Shown here in pieces: positions 17,531 through 27,047 of a stretch of 64,000 nt of DNA (within the stretch, counting starts at the first letter, position 1; each line of letters starts with the position of its first letter). Origin of the DNA: an uncultured Ignavibacteriota bacterium (GTDB lineage: Bacteria > Bacteroidota > Ignavibacteria > Palsa-1295). Under the pieces are notes generated by a model. It did not search any database, was not told the DNA's origin, and saw only the letters and a program-made list of their open reading frames with translations. The stretch spans positions 62,001 through 126,000 of the forward strand of contig CAIUMP010000061.1 of the NCBI GenBank assembly GCA_903900335.1, given 5' to 3'. Made by a program: the position numbers and the translations under genes.

Positions 17531-19249
17531 CTACACGTAGGAGTGATACTCCGGCTTGTATACTGCAGCGGCGATGGTGCTTCCCAAATCCTCTGGTTCG
17601 GGAATTGTGGCCAGACCAGTGTCAAAGGCGACGCGCGCGACAGCGATCGCTATCTTGAGCGACACCTCCCGTATTCGTTCGAGAGACGGGAAAATCCTAC
17701 CAAGTGCGAGATCCGCATCGCAAACTTCATCGGCGAGCGTCCGTGCTGCAACGTAGAACATCTCCTTCGTCACATGCTTGGCGCGCGAGACGATTGTACC
17801 AAGGCCAACGCCAGGAAAGATATAGGCGTTGTTTGCCTGGCCCGGGTGAAGCACCTGCCCATCATACGTCACGTTCGGGAAAGGGCTTCCACTTGCAAAG
17901 ACTGCCTTACCATTGGAATGTGTGTATGCTTCTTCTGCTGTGCACTCCGATTGTGATGTCGGATTGGAAAGCGAAAAGATGATCGGGCGATCGTTATTGG
18001 CTGCCATTATCTGGATCACCTCTGGGGTGAATGCACCAGTTTGAGAGGACGCGCCGACGATCGCGGTTGGCTTCAGATCCTTTACAACCGAGAGAAGATC
18101 GAGTAATGGCGCGTGATCGTGAGCATACGGCAGCTTGTGGTGCGCCAACCCACTACGACTCTTCACGACGAGACCTTTCGAATCCATCATCCACAACCGC
18201 GCGCGCGCATCGGATTCACTGAGTCCCTCATGCTGCATCGCATGAGAGATCAGACCGCAAATTCCTGCTGCTGCCTCCCCGGCACCATAGAGAACGATCG
18301 TCTGATCGGACAGCCTGCCACCAATGGCGCGAATGGCAGAGTATAATCCCGCCAAACTTACCGCTGCCGTGCCCTGAATGTCGTCATTGAAGACACAAGC
18401 GTTGTCCTCATACTTCTCCAACAGTCGGAAAGCATTTGCATTTCCGAAGTCCTCCAGTTGCACCAAGACCCCAGGAAAGCGATCTCGAACGGCGACCATG
18501 AACTCATCGAAGAAGGCATCATACTCTGCACCGCGAAGCCTGCGGTGTGGTAGACCAAGATAGAGTGGATCGTCAAGCAGCGCCTGGTTATCTGTGCCAA
18601 CATCCAGCATGACCGGCAGACACAGCGACGGCGCAACGCCTGCGCATGCAGTATAGAGCGAAAGCTTGCCAACAGGAATTCCCATCCCATTCGCACCAAG
18701 ATCACCGAGCCCAAGAATACGCTCGCCATCCGTGACTACGATCACGCGAACATCATCCACTGGCCAGTTCGCCAGCACCTTCGCGATGGAGCCGCGATCC
18801 CGATCAGAGATGTAAATTCCGCGTGAGCGACGGAAAATGTGGCCGTACTCCTGACACGCGAGGCCGATGGTCGGCGTGTAAATGATCGGCATCAACTCCG
18901 TCAGATTATCCATCAGGACGCGATAGAAAAGCGTCTGATTTCGATCCTGTAGTCCGATAAGATAATTGTACTGCTCTAAGTCGGTGGTTTTGCTTCGGAC
19001 GTTATCCATCACGCGAAGCACTTGGAGATCCTGCGTATCTACCCTTGCTGGAAGAAGCCCACGGAGCCCGAGGGCGTCCCGCTCTTCTTCGGTAAATGCG
19101 GTACCCTTGTTCAAGGTGGGATTCCGGAGCAATTCTTGTCCGATAGGGAATGCGGTCGTGCCACGCACATGCATGGGAGCACCAGAGAGGTGGCCGTTCG
19201 TGGCCGGAGCACCGCGAAGGACGGGTGCTGGAGGAGGATTTTGAGTCAT
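17531..19249 (-). CDS. NAD(P)-dependent malic enzyme
   Basis: The 572-aa protein is the large (eukaryote/E. coli MaeA type) malic enzyme that decarboxylates malate to pyruvate. Visible signatures are GTAFTEEERDALGLRGLLP, PIIYTPTIGLACQEYGHIFR with the catalytic Tyr, DGERILGLGDLGANGMGIP, the catalytic-Lys segment GIPVGKLSLY, the metal-binding VQLEDFGNANAF and VFNDDIQGTAAVSLAGL, and the nucleotide fold LYGAGEAAAGI. The 30-residue N-terminal extension (PAPVLRGAPATNGHLSGAP) is low-complexity. NAD versus NADP preference cannot be read safely. It probably feeds pyruvate and reducing power from C4 acids. Monocistronic; it diverges from the carbonic anhydrase gene. Confidence 0.94.
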   Translation of the reverse strand: MTQNPPPAPVLRGAPATNGHLSGAPMHVRGTTAFPIGQELLRNPTLNKGTAFTEEERDALGLRGLLPARVDTQDLQVLRVMDNVRSKTTDLEQYNYLIGLQDRNQTLFYRVLMDNLTELMPIIYTPTIGLACQEYGHIFRRSRGIYISDRDRGSIAKVLANWPVDDVRVIVVTDGERILGLGDLGANGMGIPVGKLSLYTACAGVAPSLCLPVMLDVGTDNQALLDDPLYLGLPHRRLRGAEYDAFFDEFMVAVRDRFPGVLVQLEDFGNANAFRLLEKYEDNACVFNDDIQGTAAVSLAGLYSAIRAIGGRLSDQTIVLYGAGEAAAGICGLISHAMQHEGLSESDARARLWMMDSKGLVVKSRSGLAHHKLPYAHDHAPLLDLLSVVKDLKPTAIVGASSQTGAFTPEVIQIMAANNDRPIIFSLSNPTSQSECTAEEAYTHSNGKAVFASGSPFPNVTYDGQVLHPGQANNAYIFPGVGLGTIVSRAKHVTKEMFYVAARTLADEVCDADLALGRIFPSLERIREVSLKIAIAVARVAFDTGLATIPEPEDLGSTIAAAVYKPEYHSYV

Positions 19250-19389
19250 ACCGCCACGCTAACAGTCTATTGTCCCGCACAACTCCCGATTTCGATGAAC
19301 TTGATAAGAAGAAGTCAAGAGCGGTGGGTGGCGCTCCACGAGCTGGTTCAGGAGCGGATATGCCCCGCATTTCGTTATTCAGCGACACT

Positions 19390-19995
19390 ATGAATACATT
19401 ACCACACCTTTTCGCCAACAATCTTGCGTGGTCGGAGAACATCCGCAAAACCAACGCCGAATTCTTCGAAACGCTCGCCAAGCAGCAATCCCCCGAATAC
19501 CTTTGGATCGGCTGTTCCGATAGCCGTGTACCTGCCAACGAGATCGTTGGCCTGATGCCGGGTGAGCTCTTCGTTCATCGCAATGTCTCCAATTTGGTGG
19601 GTCATAGCGACATGAACTGCCTCTCGGTCGTTCAGTTTGCTGTGGATGTGCTAAAAGTCAAGCACATTATCGTATGTGGACACTACGGCTGCTGTGGTGT
19701 CCTCGCCGCGCTCGAAGAAAAACGTCACGGACTTATTGACAACTGGCTTCGAGATATCCGTGTAACGGCCTCGAGCCATCAGGCAGAATTGAATGCATTG
19801 CCGAACAAGAACATGCAAGCCGATCGACTCTGCGAACTCAATGTTATTGAACAAGTGAAGAACGTTGCAAACACGACGATCGTGGAAGAAGCTTGGCAGC
19901 GCGGGCAAGAGCTTCACGTGCATGGCTGGATCTACGGAATTAAGGATGGACTGCTGAGAGATTTGTCTGTGACCGTATCGTCGGCGCACGCTTAG
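19390..19995 (+). CDS. can: Beta-class carbonic anhydrase
   Basis: The 201-aa enzyme interconverts CO2 and bicarbonate. The zinc ligands are Cys42, Asp44 (WIGCSDSRVP), His98 and Cys101 (CGHYGCCGV). Other family words are GELFVHRNVSNLV, DMNCLSVVQFAVDVLKVKHI, LIDNWLRDIR, ADRLCELNVIEQV and HGWIYGIKDGLLRDL. The ATG at 19390 matches the Can/CynT2 N-terminus; a Met 10 codons upstream is less likely. A strong terminator follows. It lies next to malic enzyme in divergent orientation, which makes a link to C4/bicarbonate metabolism possible but unproven. Confidence 0.95.
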   Translation: MNTLPHLFANNLAWSENIRKTNAEFFETLAKQQSPEYLWIGCSDSRVPANEIVGLMPGELFVHRNVSNLVGHSDMNCLSVVQFAVDVLKVKHIIVCGHYGCCGVLAALEEKRHGLIDNWLRDIRVTASSHQAELNALPNKNMQADRLCELNVIEQVKNVANTTIVEEAWQRGQELHVHGWIYGIKDGLLRDLSVTVSSAHA

Positions 19996-20044
19996 CCCCA
20001 CTCTGGGTCTCAATGCGCAGTAGCATGGATCTTGCGTCAAAAGC

Positions 20045-20077
20045 AAAAGCGCACGGTCGGTGGACCGTGCGCTTTTT
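20045..20077. terminator. Terminator behind the carbonic anhydrase gene
   Basis: A 14-bp perfect stem AAAAGCGCACGGTC / GACCGTGCGCTTTT with loop GGTG ends in a T-run. A- and T-runs on both sides let it also serve the minus-strand gene ending at 20115. Confidence 0.92.
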
Positions 20078-20114
20078 AAGTGTTCGCACGTGCTCACGAC
20101 ACTACACTACCGAC

Positions 20115-20465
20115 TCAGGACTTGTGGCCTGATGTTGTCGATGTGCTTGAGCTTGACGGTGCGGTCGTGCTCGTTCCAGAGTTCGTGCCTTGTGGGGTTT
20201 GGCTCTTTGAAGGCTGGCTTGGTGTGTTAGAGTTGGTCGTCGTATTCTGATGCGACGAGTTGTTCTGTCCGGAAGGCGTGCTGCTACCGTTCGAACTCTT
20301 GCTCGTGTTCGAGTTGGTGCTTGAACTGGAGCTGCTGCCAACTGGCGTGCTTGCCGATGAGGTGTTCGAGCTCGAGCCACCAACAACACCGGACATCGGC
20401 TGTGTGCTGCTCTTCTGCTCTGTGCTCGATGAAACGGGTGTTGTTGATTCGGTTGTGTTCGACAT
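20115..20465 (-). CDS. Ser/Thr/Asn-rich low-complexity protein
   Basis: The protein has 116 residues from the ATG at 20465 (MSNTTESTTPVSSSTEQ). An upstream extension to 20648 is possible but has a different, non-repetitive composition. Almost the whole chain is Ser, Thr, Asn, Gln, Pro and Gly (GSSSSSSTNSNTSKSSNGSS), hence intrinsically disordered. No signal peptide, membrane segment or known domain is present. Function unknown; it could be a stress-related disordered protein or an over-called low-complexity frame. The terminator at 20045-20077 lies close behind the stop and supports it being transcribed. Confidence 0.5.
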   Translation of the reverse strand: MSNTTESTTPVSSSTEQKSSTQPMSGVVGGSSSNTSSASTPVGSSSSSSTNSNTSKSSNGSSTPSGQNNSSHQNTTTNSNTPSQPSKSQTPQGTNSGTSTTAPSSSSTSTTSGHKS

Positions 20466-20651
20466 AATAGGAATTCCCAATAGATTGGTGAGTTGAGCCA
20501 AAACGATTTGTTCTAACTGGGAGGGCTTAGTACAAGGAGCGTGCCCACTCGCGAACATTCCCACATCCTTCTCAATCAGAGAAATACATTTCCCGTCATT
20601 CCTGAAATTGTCTTGATATCTAGCGCCGACCTGGAGCTTACACAGCACGCC

Positions 20652-21689
20652 CTACTCTACGACCTTCACCAACGCTCCGCTCCGCTGCCACTCGCCCCCT
20701 TGTACTATGTACCAGTAGCAGCCCGGCAGCACATCGCGCGTGTCGACTTCAATTTCGTTCGTGCCTACAGCACCTTTACGTTCGGTCATCCGAATCGCGC
20801 GTCCGCCAAAATCGAAGAGCTGGAGTTTGACCAACTCCGGCTTCGTAAGAGTGAAGCCGATGGTCGCGTGGGATGTGAAGGGGTTCGGGAGTGCAAAGCT
20901 CTCACCATGAGATGGGACTTGCGCGACACTTGCGGGAGCTGCCCATGTGACGGGTAAGAAGTAGCTTATGACTGAATCCAATGAATGATTTCTCAATCGA
21001 GTCGAGAAGAGAACGCTGTCGAAGGCATGAAAGAACACGCTTGAAAAAACAAGCGTGAGCGGTTTCTTCCTTGCATATGGCGGCGCGAGATAAGAGGTGA
21101 TTGGAGTTAAGCTATCAAACACTTGCAATTTAACGATGCCGCCGCTATAAGGTATCGCTGTAAAGCCGTAAAACAATGTCGAGTCAAAAACATTATTATC
21201 GAATGTCGACGTGCAGGTCGCAGTGTAGTATCGGTGCGAGGAATCGGACACCATCGAAAGCGTCCAGCCATAGGGAAGTATGGAAATTCCGGAATCACTG
21301 ATCGCGCTAATCGTGAACTTTGCTGTATCATACTCCAAACCACAATTCCCATTTACGATGACCGGAAGCCGAAAGGTCAATCGACCGATGAACCCTCCGT
21401 GATACACGATGGTACCGTTTGTTGGAAGTTCGACGTAGGAATTATCAACGACGTAACGAGGCTCAAGGGAAACAAATCCACGATGACTATCGCCGCTTAG
21501 AACCATTCCAATGCTGCACTTCGAGGTATCGGCCATCGCAATTTCATAGGTACCGATCTGACTCGTCGCGCCAAACCTCGGCGTGCTATCTGTGATCGTA
21601 ACTTTCACAACATAATTCGGTTGTGTGAAGCCGACGCTAGAAAAGAGGCAAATCGCGAGCAGCGATCCGACAATGGCTTTACACCTCAT
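20652..21689 (-). CDS. T9SS-secreted protein of unknown function
   Basis: The 345-aa protein has a signal peptide (KAIVGSLLAICLFSSVGF). The mature region carries several Cys (TSKCSIGM, NGNCGLEY, TATCTST) and a cohesin-like or immunoglobulin-like beta pattern (YEIAMADTSKCSIGMVLSGD...GRLTFRLPVIVNG). The last 80 or so residues (LPNPFTSHATIGFTLTKPE...GGRAIRMTERKGAV...GCYWYIVQGGEWQRSGALVK) form a type A T9SS C-terminal sorting domain. It is predicted to be exported and surface-attached. It is transcribed away from the nitronate-monooxygenase-like gene upstream on the same strand. Confidence 0.78.
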   Translation of the reverse strand: MRCKAIVGSLLAICLFSSVGFTQPNYVVKVTITDSTPRFGATSQIGTYEIAMADTSKCSIGMVLSGDSHRGFVSLEPRYVVDNSYVELPTNGTIVYHGGFIGRLTFRLPVIVNGNCGLEYDTAKFTISAISDSGISILPYGWTLSMVSDSSHRYYTATCTSTFDNNVFDSTLFYGFTAIPYSGGIVKLQVFDSLTPITSYLAPPYARKKPLTLVFSSVFFHAFDSVLFSTRLRNHSLDSVISYFLPVTWAAPASVAQVPSHGESFALPNPFTSHATIGFTLTKPELVKLQLFDFGGRAIRMTERKGAVGTNEIEVDTRDVLPGCYWYIVQGGEWQRSGALVKVVE

Positions 21690-21817
21690 AACCAGAGATT
21701 CGATTAGGACAAAAGACTGACCATCTCCCTAACTACAAGGAGCGCGACACAATTCGCAGCTCCCCATCCACATATCACCAGCTCGCCGTGCCGAAGACCG
21801 GTCCAGATCCACACTCC

Positions 21818-23305
21818 TCACGCCATCGCAGCCTTTGGCATACCTGAAAGCAAATACTCGATCACATCAATTGCTGTGTAGCTATTGACCCCGTCTCGCA
21901 CAAAGTGGCTCAGCTTCTCAAGCGAATCACCAGCAGTTACGAGTGCCTTCTCTACGTACCCAGAAAGCTGCTCCTGCGCTAGCCCGACGTTTACCATGAG
22001 CGCGTTGCATAGGCACTTCTTACCGATCGTGCCTTCGAGCTTGCCACCCTTCTTTACAAAGTTGCTCTCTGGTTCTGCGGGGCAGCGGTAACCGACAGTC
22101 CCGTTCGCCTTTTCGTAGCTGGAGCGCAGGAAGCCAAGTTGGCAAAGGCGCGGACGCTCCTCGTACTGCTCAAGTTCAGAGACCGTACCTTCTAACTCCA
22201 CAACCTTAAATGGGAAGCCCGTCGGTGAGGCTATTGGATCAGTAAATACTTTCGCTTTCCCTTGCGATACGAGTTTGAGTGACTGTCGCTTCAAACTCTC
22301 TTCAAGCCCCGATTCGTCACAGAAGGCAAATGGGGTACCGACCTGAATGCCAACCGCTCCCTCCGCCAACGCGCGCTGCAAACCTTCCGGGGAGCCGGAG
22401 TCACCTGCAAGCCAGAACGGCAACCCGATCTCCCTGAATTTGTCCAGGTTGGGTACATCGCGTACGCCATACACGGGCTCGCCCGCCTCCGTCAGCTTCA
22501 ACTGTCCGCGTGGCGGTGCGTTATGTCCGCCAGCGAGCGGTCCTTCGATCACAAACCCATTGATCTTACCGTTGGCCTTTTGCACCAGCATTTGTGCCAA
22601 AACATCCGAAGAAACGATCGCCAAAAAATCTGGTCGCTTTACCTGAGGGAGCTCATCGCCGAAGAGCGCCTTCGGATCGAGCACGGCATGAAATTCCTTC
22701 TCCGGCGAAGCATCCTCAACATGGATCCTCATAGTGGTCCGGGCATGTTGAGCGAGTCGATCGAGAATACCGGGAATCTCTTTTGGGATCCCAGCACCCA
22801 TCAATACATAATCAACACCACCCAAGATCGCGCCGTATAGAGACGACAGGTTTGGGAGCTGCACCTTCTCCAATAGGTTGATACCGACGACTCCATCGTG
22901 TCCCTCTTTAGCGAGATAGACTTCGCAGAAATTCGCAGCAATTGTTAGAGCCAGCAGGTCGTCACTTGGATTGATGGTGAACATCGGTACGCTATGCAGG
23001 GCATGCCTGCCCGTCGAGCGTCCTTTGCTAAAGTGGGTAGCGAGTATTTTCTCTGCAACCGCTGGGAATGGAAAGTGGGATAGCGCCCTGCGCAGATTCC
23101 CACCTTCATCGCCATCCTGGAGCCGCTGGGCGAAAACGATGTTCAGGGCTGTCCCGGACACAACTCCGAGCTGCTTATTACGCGAAACGGCGTTCGCCAA
23201 GCGCCAGCCGGATACAGCAATTCCCATACCCCCCTGGATGATGGGAGGATGGGTTCTCGGGGTGGTAGTCAAGTTCTTGAGTTTTCGGTTTTGGTGCAGG
23301 AACAA
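21818..23305 (-). CDS. Nitronate monooxygenase-like flavin oxidoreductase
   Basis: The 495-aa protein has the FMN-binding TIM-barrel of the 2-nitropropane dioxygenase/NMO family. Visible motifs are PIIQGGMGIAVSGWRLANAV, LGVVSGTALN, GVVGINLLEKVQ, INGFVIEGPLAGGHNAPPRG, PFWLAGDSGSPEGLQRALAEG and AVGIQVGTPFAF. The enzyme should oxidise nitronates or reduce quinones/enoyl substrates; the substrate is unknown. It is longer than usual (about 350 aa): an extra C-terminal 110 residues hold four Cys (RLCQLG, GYRCPAEP, KKCLCNA), possibly a metal site. Related long forms are found next to PUFA synthase genes (PfaD), but none are here. The start codon is TTG at 23305 or 23272. Confidence 0.8.
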   Translation of the reverse strand: MFLHQNRKLKNLTTTPRTHPPIIQGGMGIAVSGWRLANAVSRNKQLGVVSGTALNIVFAQRLQDGDEGGNLRRALSHFPFPAVAEKILATHFSKGRSTGRHALHSVPMFTINPSDDLLALTIAANFCEVYLAKEGHDGVVGINLLEKVQLPNLSSLYGAILGGVDYVLMGAGIPKEIPGILDRLAQHARTTMRIHVEDASPEKEFHAVLDPKALFGDELPQVKRPDFLAIVSSDVLAQMLVQKANGKINGFVIEGPLAGGHNAPPRGQLKLTEAGEPVYGVRDVPNLDKFREIGLPFWLAGDSGSPEGLQRALAEGAVGIQVGTPFAFCDESGLEESLKRQSLKLVSQGKAKVFTDPIASPTGFPFKVVELEGTVSELEQYEERPRLCQLGFLRSSYEKANGTVGYRCPAEPESNFVKKGGKLEGTIGKKCLCNALMVNVGLAQEQLSGYVEKALVTAGDSLEKLSHFVRDGVNSYTAIDVIEYLLSGMPKAAMA

Positions 23306-23453
23306 AATCGAACCTGCTGCAACTGCGGGGAGAACCAGGATAAATCTCGTTCGCTCTCGCGATAATTCTGCTGGTTAAACACAGCGCATCCCAAACTGAT
23401 TTCCCGGTATCCGCTAAGAGACAACCATCTAAGCGGATCCGTCTGTGTGGCGA

Positions 23454-24362
23454 TTACCTGGAAGCAGGAGCTGCAAGCCTCACCCTTATCTTGAATGTTT
23501 CGGAGTGCGAGAGATCCCTACCCGAGGCCCCAGATTGGCCGCCACCGCCGCGTTTTCCGCCTCCGCGCCCCATTCCGCCGCCCCCACCACCGGGACGAAG
23601 CCCGCCTCCATATCCGCCACCGCTCCCCGGAATGCCGACCCCGCCGCCAGGGACGCCACCACCGCCGATTCCCTCGCGCCCTTCACCGGCTTCCCGGCTA
23701 CCGTTCCGTTGGGACCGCTCCACTCCGTTAACGACGAATTGTATTCCAAGAGTCAAAAGGCTGTCCTGAGGTTGAACCCGTGGATGATAGAATGCGGAAA
23801 AGGGAATTCCTGCCTCGTAGTTTAGCACATTGTTTATGGTATCCCAGTTGATACGAACCTCGATCCCAAAGGCGTTCTTCAGGGGCACCATGCCGCCGAT
23901 CGGTGACTTGAATCCCTGCAGTTCAATCTCTCCTTGCGATCGAAGGAAGTTTCGCCGCATTCGACCGACAGGATCATAATCCGATAAACCGCCCTCAAGC
24001 TGTGGAGACTCGCTCCAACCTGAGCGGATCATCGTACCGGCGACCGGATACAGCACGCCGATCTCCTTCGCTGAACCACCGGAGGTATCCAACCACAACT
24101 GCAGCCCGGCTCTCAGCAGCTTCATTTGCGTTTCGATGTCATACACCTGAACACAGAGATACAGCTTGGCGCTATCGTTCGTGATAGAGTAGTTCAGCTT
24201 AGAATCCTTGTCGTAGTAAGCCAGCGGGCGATCCCATTCGGAAGCGTAGCCATCGACGACGACGGGTTTGGATTGCCATTGGCTGAGAACCATGGGGCCG
24301 GATGAACAGGAGGCGAGAAATGCCGCAAGCAATCCCGCCGTAATACTAGATGGCCACTTCAT
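23454..24362 (-). CDS. Lipoprotein with carbohydrate-binding-like domain and Gly-rich tail
   Basis: The 302-aa protein has a lipoprotein signal with lipobox FLASC at about residues 15-19. Residues of about 30-215 (SKPVVVDGYASEWDRPLAYY, LYLCVQVYDIETQMKLLRAG, LQLWLDT, FGIEVRINWDTINN, YEAGIPFSAFY) resemble the CBM9/DOMON-like beta-sandwich of Bacteroidota outer-membrane-associated proteins. A Gly-rich disordered stretch of about 60 residues (GGGGVPGGGVGIPGSGGG) and a short basic C-terminus follow. The ligand is unknown. The region that codes for the Gly-tail gives misleading Pro-rich frames on the other strand. Confidence 0.65.
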   Translation of the reverse strand: MKWPSSITAGLLAAFLASCSSGPMVLSQWQSKPVVVDGYASEWDRPLAYYDKDSKLNYSITNDSAKLYLCVQVYDIETQMKLLRAGLQLWLDTSGGSAKEIGVLYPVAGTMIRSGWSESPQLEGGLSDYDPVGRMRRNFLRSQGEIELQGFKSPIGGMVPLKNAFGIEVRINWDTINNVLNYEAGIPFSAFYHPRVQPQDSLLTLGIQFVVNGVERSQRNGSREAGEGREGIGGGGVPGGGVGIPGSGGGYGGGLRPGGGGGGMGRGGGKRGGGGQSGASGRDLSHSETFKIRVRLAAPASR

Positions 24363-24528
24363 AGATGCACATTGACGAATTAGATCAGAAATACGGATGC
24401 GAGTTAGTATAACCCTCTCTAAGCTTCGATTGAAGATGACTAATAGTTAAGACAGTGAGAATTCTCGTTGAAAGGGACATAACCGCCAGCCTAGATTGTT
24501 ACCTTCCGAATCAATCTACGAAATTCTT

Positions 24529-25689
24529 ATGGATCAACTCGCCGCCACATATCGCAAGCACTTCCCCATTCTCGAAACGAGCACCTATCTCATCTCGAAC
24601 TCCCTCGGCGCGATGCCGCGCCAGGTCGAGGATGAACTGAAACAATACACCGACATCTGGCAGCGCGAGGGCGTGGAGGCCTGGCACGAGTGGTTTCCGT
24701 TCGTGGATGAAGTGAGCGGGCTTGTCGCAAATCTCATCGGCGCGGCGTCCGACGAGGTGACGCTCATCCACAATCTCACCGTCGGTTCGGCACTCATCGG
24801 AAGCTGTCTGGATTTCACTGGTAAGCGCAATAAGATCGTCTATTCCGATCTGCACTTCCCCACCATCTCCTATCTGTGGCAAGGCTGGTCGAAATACGGC
24901 GCGCAGCCAGTCGTCATTCCAAGCGATGGTATCTGGACTGAGACCGAACGCTACATCAATGCCATTGATGAGAACACAAAGCTCGTCGCACTCTCGCATG
25001 TGTATTTCCGATCTGGCGGGTTGCAAAACATTAAGCCCATCATAGACCACGCACACAAGATGGGCGCGCTTGTGATGGTGGATTCCTATCAGGCGGCGGG
25101 GGTTATTCCCATTGACGTGAAGGAATTGAATTGCGATATTCTCGCAACGGGTGTACTGAAATGGTTGTGTGGCGGACCGGGAGCCGCATTTATGTATGTT
25201 CGACGTGACTTGCACGAGCAATTCCGTCCCGCAATTCGCGGCTGGCTCGGTGATAAGGAACCGTTCGAATTCCATATGCCGAATGTGGATTTCGCAGATG
25301 GAATGCACCGCTTCCTGACATCGAGCATTCAGGTACCATGCCTGCACACCGCGCGTCCGGCACTCCGGATGTTCAATGAGATTGGACTGGAAGCTATCCG
25401 AGCAAAGTCCCTGCTGCTCACGGACCGCCTGATCCAACGCGCGGACGAACATGGCTTCACCGTGAATTCCCCTCGCCAACCCGAGCGGCGAGGTGGTGCC
25501 CTGACAATTGATCCAGTGAAAGCTGGCTCAACACTTACCACCAAAGAAGTCTGTGATGAGCTTATCCGCCGCAGATTCATCGTTGATTATCGCCCTCCGC
25601 TCGGTATCCGAATCGCCCCGCATTTCTACAATACGCTGGAGGAGATCGACGCGATAATGCAGGAGATGAGAAGCATTCTGAATGGGTAG
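24529..25689 (+). CDS. Class V aminotransferase-fold PLP enzyme (kynureninase-like)
   Basis: The protein has 386 residues from the ATG at 24529. It shows the fold-type I pattern of class V enzymes: substrate-side ISNSLGAMP, the phosphate-binding HNLTVGSALIGSCLDF, the PLP-ring Asp in ALVMVDSYQAAGVIP, the Schiff-base Lys in ATGVLKWLCGGPGAAFMYV and a C-terminal Arg in LGIRIAPHFYNT. The segment around WLCGGPG is closest to kynureninases, which release anthranilate and alanine from kynurenine. No other kynurenine or NAD-pathway gene is in the window, so a generic PLP lyase is equally possible. It overlaps the start of the next gene by 8 bp. Confidence 0.75.
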   Translation: MDQLAATYRKHFPILETSTYLISNSLGAMPRQVEDELKQYTDIWQREGVEAWHEWFPFVDEVSGLVANLIGAASDEVTLIHNLTVGSALIGSCLDFTGKRNKIVYSDLHFPTISYLWQGWSKYGAQPVVIPSDGIWTETERYINAIDENTKLVALSHVYFRSGGLQNIKPIIDHAHKMGALVMVDSYQAAGVIPIDVKELNCDILATGVLKWLCGGPGAAFMYVRRDLHEQFRPAIRGWLGDKEPFEFHMPNVDFADGMHRFLTSSIQVPCLHTARPALRMFNEIGLEAIRAKSLLLTDRLIQRADEHGFTVNSPRQPERRGGALTIDPVKAGSTLTTKEVCDELIRRRFIVDYRPPLGIRIAPHFYNTLEEIDAIMQEMRSILNG

Positions 25690-26056
25690 CCGAGCGGCAA
25701 GAGTATTGTCGTTAGTCGGCTGGCTCATCCTGTCGGCTTGTGCCACACGATCCGATTGGGTCAAGTTGGACGAACTTCCCACTCTGCCACGCATCGACGC
25801 ACTTCAACTCGTCAGCGGCGATGTTGTTGAGTTCGAAGATGCCTCTGGACGATGCGATGTGAATAGATCGCTTGTCGAAGGGCTGCTTGCATCCGGCAAA
25901 AAAGCAGCCTATCCTATCGATAGCGTTATCATGTTCCGGCTAAAGACAAGCGACGGGCTAAGCACAGTGGGCACAGTTGCGCTTATTGTGTTAGGCTTTG
26001 CTGTGTCAATTCTTGTCGTTGGTATTATGTGGCTCTCAGAACGTGGCGGGGCATAG
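25682..26056 (+). CDS. Small lipoprotein with C-terminal membrane segment
   Basis: The 124-aa protein starts with a lipoprotein signal (VLSLVGWLILSAC, lipobox LSAC). A short soluble domain (LPRIDALQLVSGDVVEFEDA...YPIDSVIMFRLKTSD) is followed by one TM helix (VGTVALIVLGFAVSILVVGIMW) and SERGGA. The middle resembles small SH3-like domains that set limits for membrane proteins, but I do not recognise a family. It overlaps the upstream PLP enzyme by 8 bp and is probably co-expressed. Confidence 0.65.
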   Translation: MGSRAARVLSLVGWLILSACATRSDWVKLDELPTLPRIDALQLVSGDVVEFEDASGRCDVNRSLVEGLLASGKKAAYPIDSVIMFRLKTSDGLSTVGTVALIVLGFAVSILVVGIMWLSERGGA

Positions 26057-26126
26057 CCTAAATCTCTGAATCCTGAACGGGAATTAATCGCTGGAAATAG
26101 GAGCTTCACTCCAATCAGGAGGAATT

Positions 26127-27005
26127 ATGAACTCTTCATTCAGTCGGATTTTCCAGATATTTGCACTTGCCCTTGCCGTGACATTGCTGCATGGCTTACC
26201 AGCTGCGGCTCAAGAGAGCGGTGCCATCACGCCAAACACACGTATCGGCAAACTGACCGATAGTCTTGAGGTTGCCATTCGCACGCTCAACGAGACGATG
26301 CGAAAGCTCAACGCGGAATTTGCCTCGGAGTTCAAACATGCCATCGAAGCAGATCGCAAGGCTTCTAAGCGGGTCATGAGTGCATCCGGCGCAGAGTATG
26401 ACAGTGCAATGGCCGAGCTCAATGCGGCAATGCGGGAAATGGAGACAGAGCTGAATTCTCCGAATGCTACTTCGCTTCGCAATTCTCTTCGTGAGGTTGA
26501 TAGCGAGATGGACCTTTTGAAGAAGAACCACCCCGAACTGCGACTCGACTCCATGTCCTTCGGGCCGTTTCACATGCAGAAGACCACTCTACCGGAGATC
26601 CGCAATCCAGAGATAAACATCCCACGAATCCAGATACCAAAAGGTGTGATTCCTAAAGGAGAGGGATCAGACATGGGGGCGTACATTGATACTCGTGACA
26701 ACTCCCAACTTGTCATTGATAACAACGGCAACATCACCAGTGGCGATATTCTCACCAGCCGCAACGCCGTGACCGCGGATGGCACCGTTAGCGGAGACTT
26801 CATCCTCACCAGCCCTGGAGATGTTTTTGTCGGTAATCTCAATGACCCGATCATTGCATCAGGCTCGTTGCCGCCGCTCGACAACACTCCGGTTGTAACG
26901 AAGCACTATTACTCAGATGGCCACACACGGTACTTCATCAACAACTCCGAAGTCAGTGAACCGATAGAGTTGAACGCACCAGTGGAGATTTGGCCGAAGC
27001 GATAA
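26127..27005 (+). CDS. Exported coiled-coil protein of unknown function
   Basis: The 292-aa protein has a signal peptide (IFQIFALALAVTLLHGLPAAAQ). Residues of about 45-150 are a heptad-rich coiled coil (LTDSLEVAIRTLNETMRKLN...AMAELNAAMREMETELNSP). A beta-rich, Asn/Ile-rich C-terminal part (PEINIPRIQIPKGVIPKG, NNGNITSGDILTSRNAVTAD, GDVFVGNLNDPIIASG) suggests a bactofilin-like or head-like repeat. AGGAGG lies 7 bp upstream of the ATG, a strong Shine-Dalgarno rare in this window. The next gene has a similar signal plus coiled-coil layout, so they may work together. Confidence 0.65.
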   Translation: MNSSFSRIFQIFALALAVTLLHGLPAAAQESGAITPNTRIGKLTDSLEVAIRTLNETMRKLNAEFASEFKHAIEADRKASKRVMSASGAEYDSAMAELNAAMREMETELNSPNATSLRNSLREVDSEMDLLKKNHPELRLDSMSFGPFHMQKTTLPEIRNPEINIPRIQIPKGVIPKGEGSDMGAYIDTRDNSQLVIDNNGNITSGDILTSRNAVTADGTVSGDFILTSPGDVFVGNLNDPIIASGSLPPLDNTPVVTKHYYSDGHTRYFINNSEVSEPIELNAPVEIWPKR

Positions 27006-27047
27006 GTAGTTGCTGGGACAACAGCTTGGTCTTACTGTATAGGAAGT

